From NCBI GenBank assembly GCA_027451305.1, contig DAIDJQ010000114.1:1-21296 (forward strand): 21,296 nt of DNA, read 5' to 3'. Positions within the stretch are counted from its first letter, which is position 1. Every line of letters starts with the position of its first letter. The translations under genes and the position numbers were made by a program. The stretch is from Cellulomonas sp. (GTDB lineage: Bacteria; Actinomycetota; Actinomycetes; Actinomycetales; Cellulomonadaceae). A model generated the notes under the pieces. The model saw only the letters and a list, made by a program, of their open reading frames with translations. It had not been told where the DNA came from and made no database searches. Shown here in pieces: positions 19,543 to 21,296 of the stretch.

Positions 19543-20378
19543 CGCGGCTCACCCCCTCCGGTACGCCGCGCGGCGCGCACCTCGTCCGTCGCCGCTGCGA
19601 GCTCCGCGTCGGGTACGCGCAGGTATCCCGCCTCGGTCACCGTCGCCACCACCGGGTAGATCCCGCGCTCGGAGTCCGGGCCGCCGGTGGCGGAGTCGTC
19701 GTCCGCCGCGTCCACGAGGGCTTCGACGGCGACGCGGACGGCCTGCGCCGAGTCGAGGCCAGGACGCCACCGCTTCTTCAACGAACCGCGCGCGAAGACC
19801 GACCCGGAACCCACCGCGTGGTGCTCCTGCTCCTCGTACCGGCCGCCCGTCACGTCGTAGGAGAAGATCCGGCCGGTGCGACGGTCGAGGTCGAAGCCCG
19901 CGAAGAGCGGGACGACGGCCAGCCCCTGGAGCGCGAGCGAGAGCTGGCCGCGGATGATCGTCGCGAGCCGGTTCGCCTTGCCGTCGAGCGAGAGCAGCGA
20001 GCCCTCGATCTTCTCGTAGTGCTCCAGCTCGAGCTGGAAGAGGCGGACGAGCTCGACGGCGAGCCCCGCCGTCCCCGCGATCCCGATCGCCGAGTAGTCG
20101 TCCGCGGCGAACACCTTCTCGATGTGCCGGCTGGCGATCATGGAGCCCATCGTCGCCCGACGGTCGCCTGCCAGGACCACACCACCCGCGAAGACGATGG
20201 CCACGATCGTCGTGCCGTGGGGAGCGTTGACCGGCGCCGCCGACCCGGCGAGCTCACGGCCACCCGCGGCAGGCAGCAGCTCGGGGGCGTAGCCGTGGAG
20301 GAAGTCGACGAACGAGGACGAGCCCGGGGTGGTGAACGCCGCTGGGAGCCGCCCCGAGGGGTGGGCGTCGGCGCTCAC
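19539..20378 (-). CDS. prcB: 20S proteasome beta subunit
   Basis: A 279-aa threonine protease subunit of the inner rings. A 55-residue propeptide ends APHG, and cleavage before T56 ([13 protein letters not shown]) frees the N-terminal threonine nucleophile. In mature numbering T1, D17 ([10 protein letters not shown]) and K33 (RHIEKVF) are all in place, so the subunit should be active. [14 protein letters not shown] is another conserved block. The GTG start at 20378 overlaps the pup stop (GTGA), with AAGGGTGG close upstream. The family degrades proteins tagged with Pup and delivered by the Arc/Mpa ATPase, whose gene is not in the window. Confidence 0.96.
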   Translation of the reverse strand: MSADAHPSGRLPAAFTTPGSSSFVDFLHGYAPELLPAAGGRELAGSAAPVNAPHGTTIVAIVFAGGVVLAGDRRATMGSMIASRHIEKVFAADDYSAIGIAGTAGLAVELVRLFQLELEHYEKIEGSLLSLDGKANRLATIIRGQLSLALQGLAVVPLFAGFDLDRRTGRIFSYDVTGGRYEEQEHHAVGSGSVFARGSLKKRWRPGLDSAQAVRVAVEALVDAADDDSATGGPDSERGIYPVVATVTEAGYLRVPDAELAAATDEVRAARRTGGGEPR

Positions 20379-20569
20379 TGACCACCCTTCTGCACGAATC
20401 CGCGGACGAACTGCTCGGCGTTCGACTCCAGCACGTCGTCGATCTCCTCGAGGAGCGCGTCGACCTCGGCGTCCCGCTCCTGTGCGGCGGGCGCGGCGGG
20501 GACGGGGGCGTCCGGCTCGTCGCCCGGCTCGTCGTTCTCGCGCCGGTGGACGTGTTCAGTTCCCGCCAT
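20375..20569 (-). CDS. pup: Prokaryotic ubiquitin-like protein Pup
   Basis: A 64-aa, acidic, disordered tag. The C-terminal half ([30 protein letters not shown], about 35-64) is the ATPase- and ligase-binding region. The end is GGQ, so Dop must deamidate Q64 to glutamate before PafA can attach it. K61 is the only lysine and thus the only site for chains or self-tagging. The ATG at 20569 has GGGAGG five bases upstream. It heads pup-prcB-prcA-pafA. The gene before it is divergent, whereas dop usually stands there. Confidence 0.97.
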   Translation of the reverse strand: MAGTEHVHRRENDEPGDEPDAPVPAAPAAQERDAEVDALLEEIDDVLESNAEQFVRGFVQKGGQ

Positions 20570-20754
20570 GGTGACCTCCCGTGGGTGGACGTCCTGCTCT
20601 GCCGCCTGCTCATGCCCACCCTAGGCCCTCGCACCGACAGAGCCGGGTGAGCCCGGTCCGCGCGGCAGTGACGGCCCGAAAGGGCGTGCGGGCGGCCCGG
20701 CGAGCTGTGCACGACCGCCGCCGCCCGCCGTCCTCACCTGTGAGTATCCCGAGC
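20570..20754. promoter_or_regulatory. Divergent control region for the pup operon and the zinc-ribbon membrane gene
   Basis: On the minus strand TAGGGT (20623-20618) is a TANNNT -10 box, about 49 bases before the pup ATG; no clear -35 hexamer is seen. The gap also contains a CCGGG-TGAG-CCCGG hairpin near 20643-20656. No clear promoter or ribosome site precedes the plus-strand ATG at 20755 (upstream bases GAGTATCCCGAGC), so that gene may be weakly translated or leaderless. Confidence 0.35.
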
Positions 20755-21296
20755 ATGACTGCGACCGACGGCCGGTTCCATCACCTGCGCGCCGTGCTCC
20801 TCGACCGGTCCCTCTGCCCGGCGTGCGGCGCGCCGCTGCGCAGTCCGCGCTGCCCGTGGTGCGGGGTGCCGCTCGACGGTCCCGCAGCCCGCACCGTGCT
20901 GCGACTGTCCGTGGCGGCGGCCGACGCCCTCGCCCGGCGGGAGGTGGGTCTGCGCGAGCTCTACGCGGAGCGCGACGCGCGGTTCGCATCGGCGGCGGTC
21001 GAGCGCCGCGGGTCGGCGGGCACGACCAGGCCGGCTGTAGGTGTGGCTGCGAGCGAGGCGGCGCTCCGGCCTCCGGCAGCCGGCTCCGCCCAGGTGGGCG
21101 CAGCGCCGGTGCACGTCCGAGCCGACCCCGGGAACTACGCGGAACGGCCCGCGAGCGGACCGCGATGGCGCGTCCAGACGGTCCTGCAGGGGCTGGGCGC
21201 GGGATTGCTGTCGGCGGCCGGCATCGTCTTCCTCCTCTTCTCCTGGGACACGCTGACCCTCGAGGTCCGGGCGGCGGCGGTGGCGCTCGGCACGGT
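20755..21296 (+). CDS. Zinc-ribbon membrane protein, SCO7613 C-terminal-domain type, partial (3' end beyond window)
   Basis: An open frame of 180 codons with no stop, cut by the right edge. It begins MTATDGRFHHLRAVLLDRSL and has C21-x2-C24 and C33-x2-C36 (CPACGAPL...CPWCGVPL), a zinc ribbon. A helical stretch RREVGLRELYAERDARF, a low-complexity linker (about 85-137), and a first membrane helix at about 143-164 (VLQGLGAGLLSAAGIVFLLFSW) follow. This order (ribbon, linker, many membrane helices) fits the very long actinobacterial membrane proteins annotated as SCO7613 C-terminal domain-containing, whose role is unknown. The ATG at 20755 is the first in frame, but its ribosome site is weak. It is divergent from pup. 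Confidence 0.75.
   Translation, partial: MTATDGRFHHLRAVLLDRSLCPACGAPLRSPRCPWCGVPLDGPAARTVLRLSVAAADALARREVGLRELYAERDARFASAAVERRGSAGTTRPAVGVAASEAALRPPAAGSAQVGAAPVHVRADPGNYAERPASGPRWRVQTVLQGLGAGLLSAAGIVFLLFSWDTLTLEVRAAAVALGT

Overview
The window is chromosomal DNA from a very GC-rich actinobacterium, most likely a Cellulomonadaceae-type member of the Micrococcales. The clues are the complete prokaryotic ubiquitin-like/20S proteasome gene set (pup, prcB, prcA, pafA), the actinobacterial trp-cluster membrane protein beside trpE, strong third-position G+C that creates long false antisense ORFs, and many GTG starts. The genus is an inference from protein style, not a proven assignment. I see no tRNA, rRNA, CRISPR array, insertion sequence or phage gene.

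Layout: positions 1-237 hold the N-terminal part of a small GNAT acetyltransferase (minus strand, cut by the window edge). A divergent regulatory gap (238-405) leads to a 61-aa putative zinc-knuckle protein (406-591, plus). A very strong hairpin at 597-641 separates it from the convergent minus-strand block. That block, read from high to low coordinates, is: pup-prcB-prcA-pafA (20569-17336); FKBP lipoprotein-hisF-hisI-trpE-Trp-cluster membrane protein (17266-12776); HGxxPAAW-like protein (12698-12396); Pro/Tyr/Gly-rich DUF4190 protein (12336-11674); trpC-trpB-trpA (11503-8569); gltB-gltD (8263-2230); pyk (2100-664). At the right end, divergent from pup, begins a zinc-ribbon membrane protein of the SCO7613 C-terminal-domain type (20755 to beyond 21296).

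Function: the block is mostly central nitrogen and amino-acid metabolism. It covers glutamate synthase, pyruvate kinase, the first committed step (TrpE) and last steps (TrpC, TrpB, TrpA) of tryptophan synthesis, and two late histidine enzymes. TrpG, TrpD and any TrpF are not in the window; actinobacteria commonly use the bifunctional PriA instead of TrpF. Almost every operon junction is a 4-base ATGA/GTGA overlap (8 bases for gltB/gltD), so translational coupling is the rule. The second theme is protein tagging and turnover: Pup ends in GGQ and therefore needs Dop, yet dop and the ATPase gene arc/mpa are not next to pup.

The most noteworthy points are positional. The pup-proteasome locus has been rearranged on both flanks (no dop/arc upstream, and hisF-hisI-trpE where pafB-pafC commonly follow the FKBP gene). 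lgt is missing between trpA and gltB, leaving a structured 305-base gap. The trpCBA leader has mutually exclusive RNA pairings but no Trp-rich leader peptide. I found no convincing new defence or mobile system in this window.
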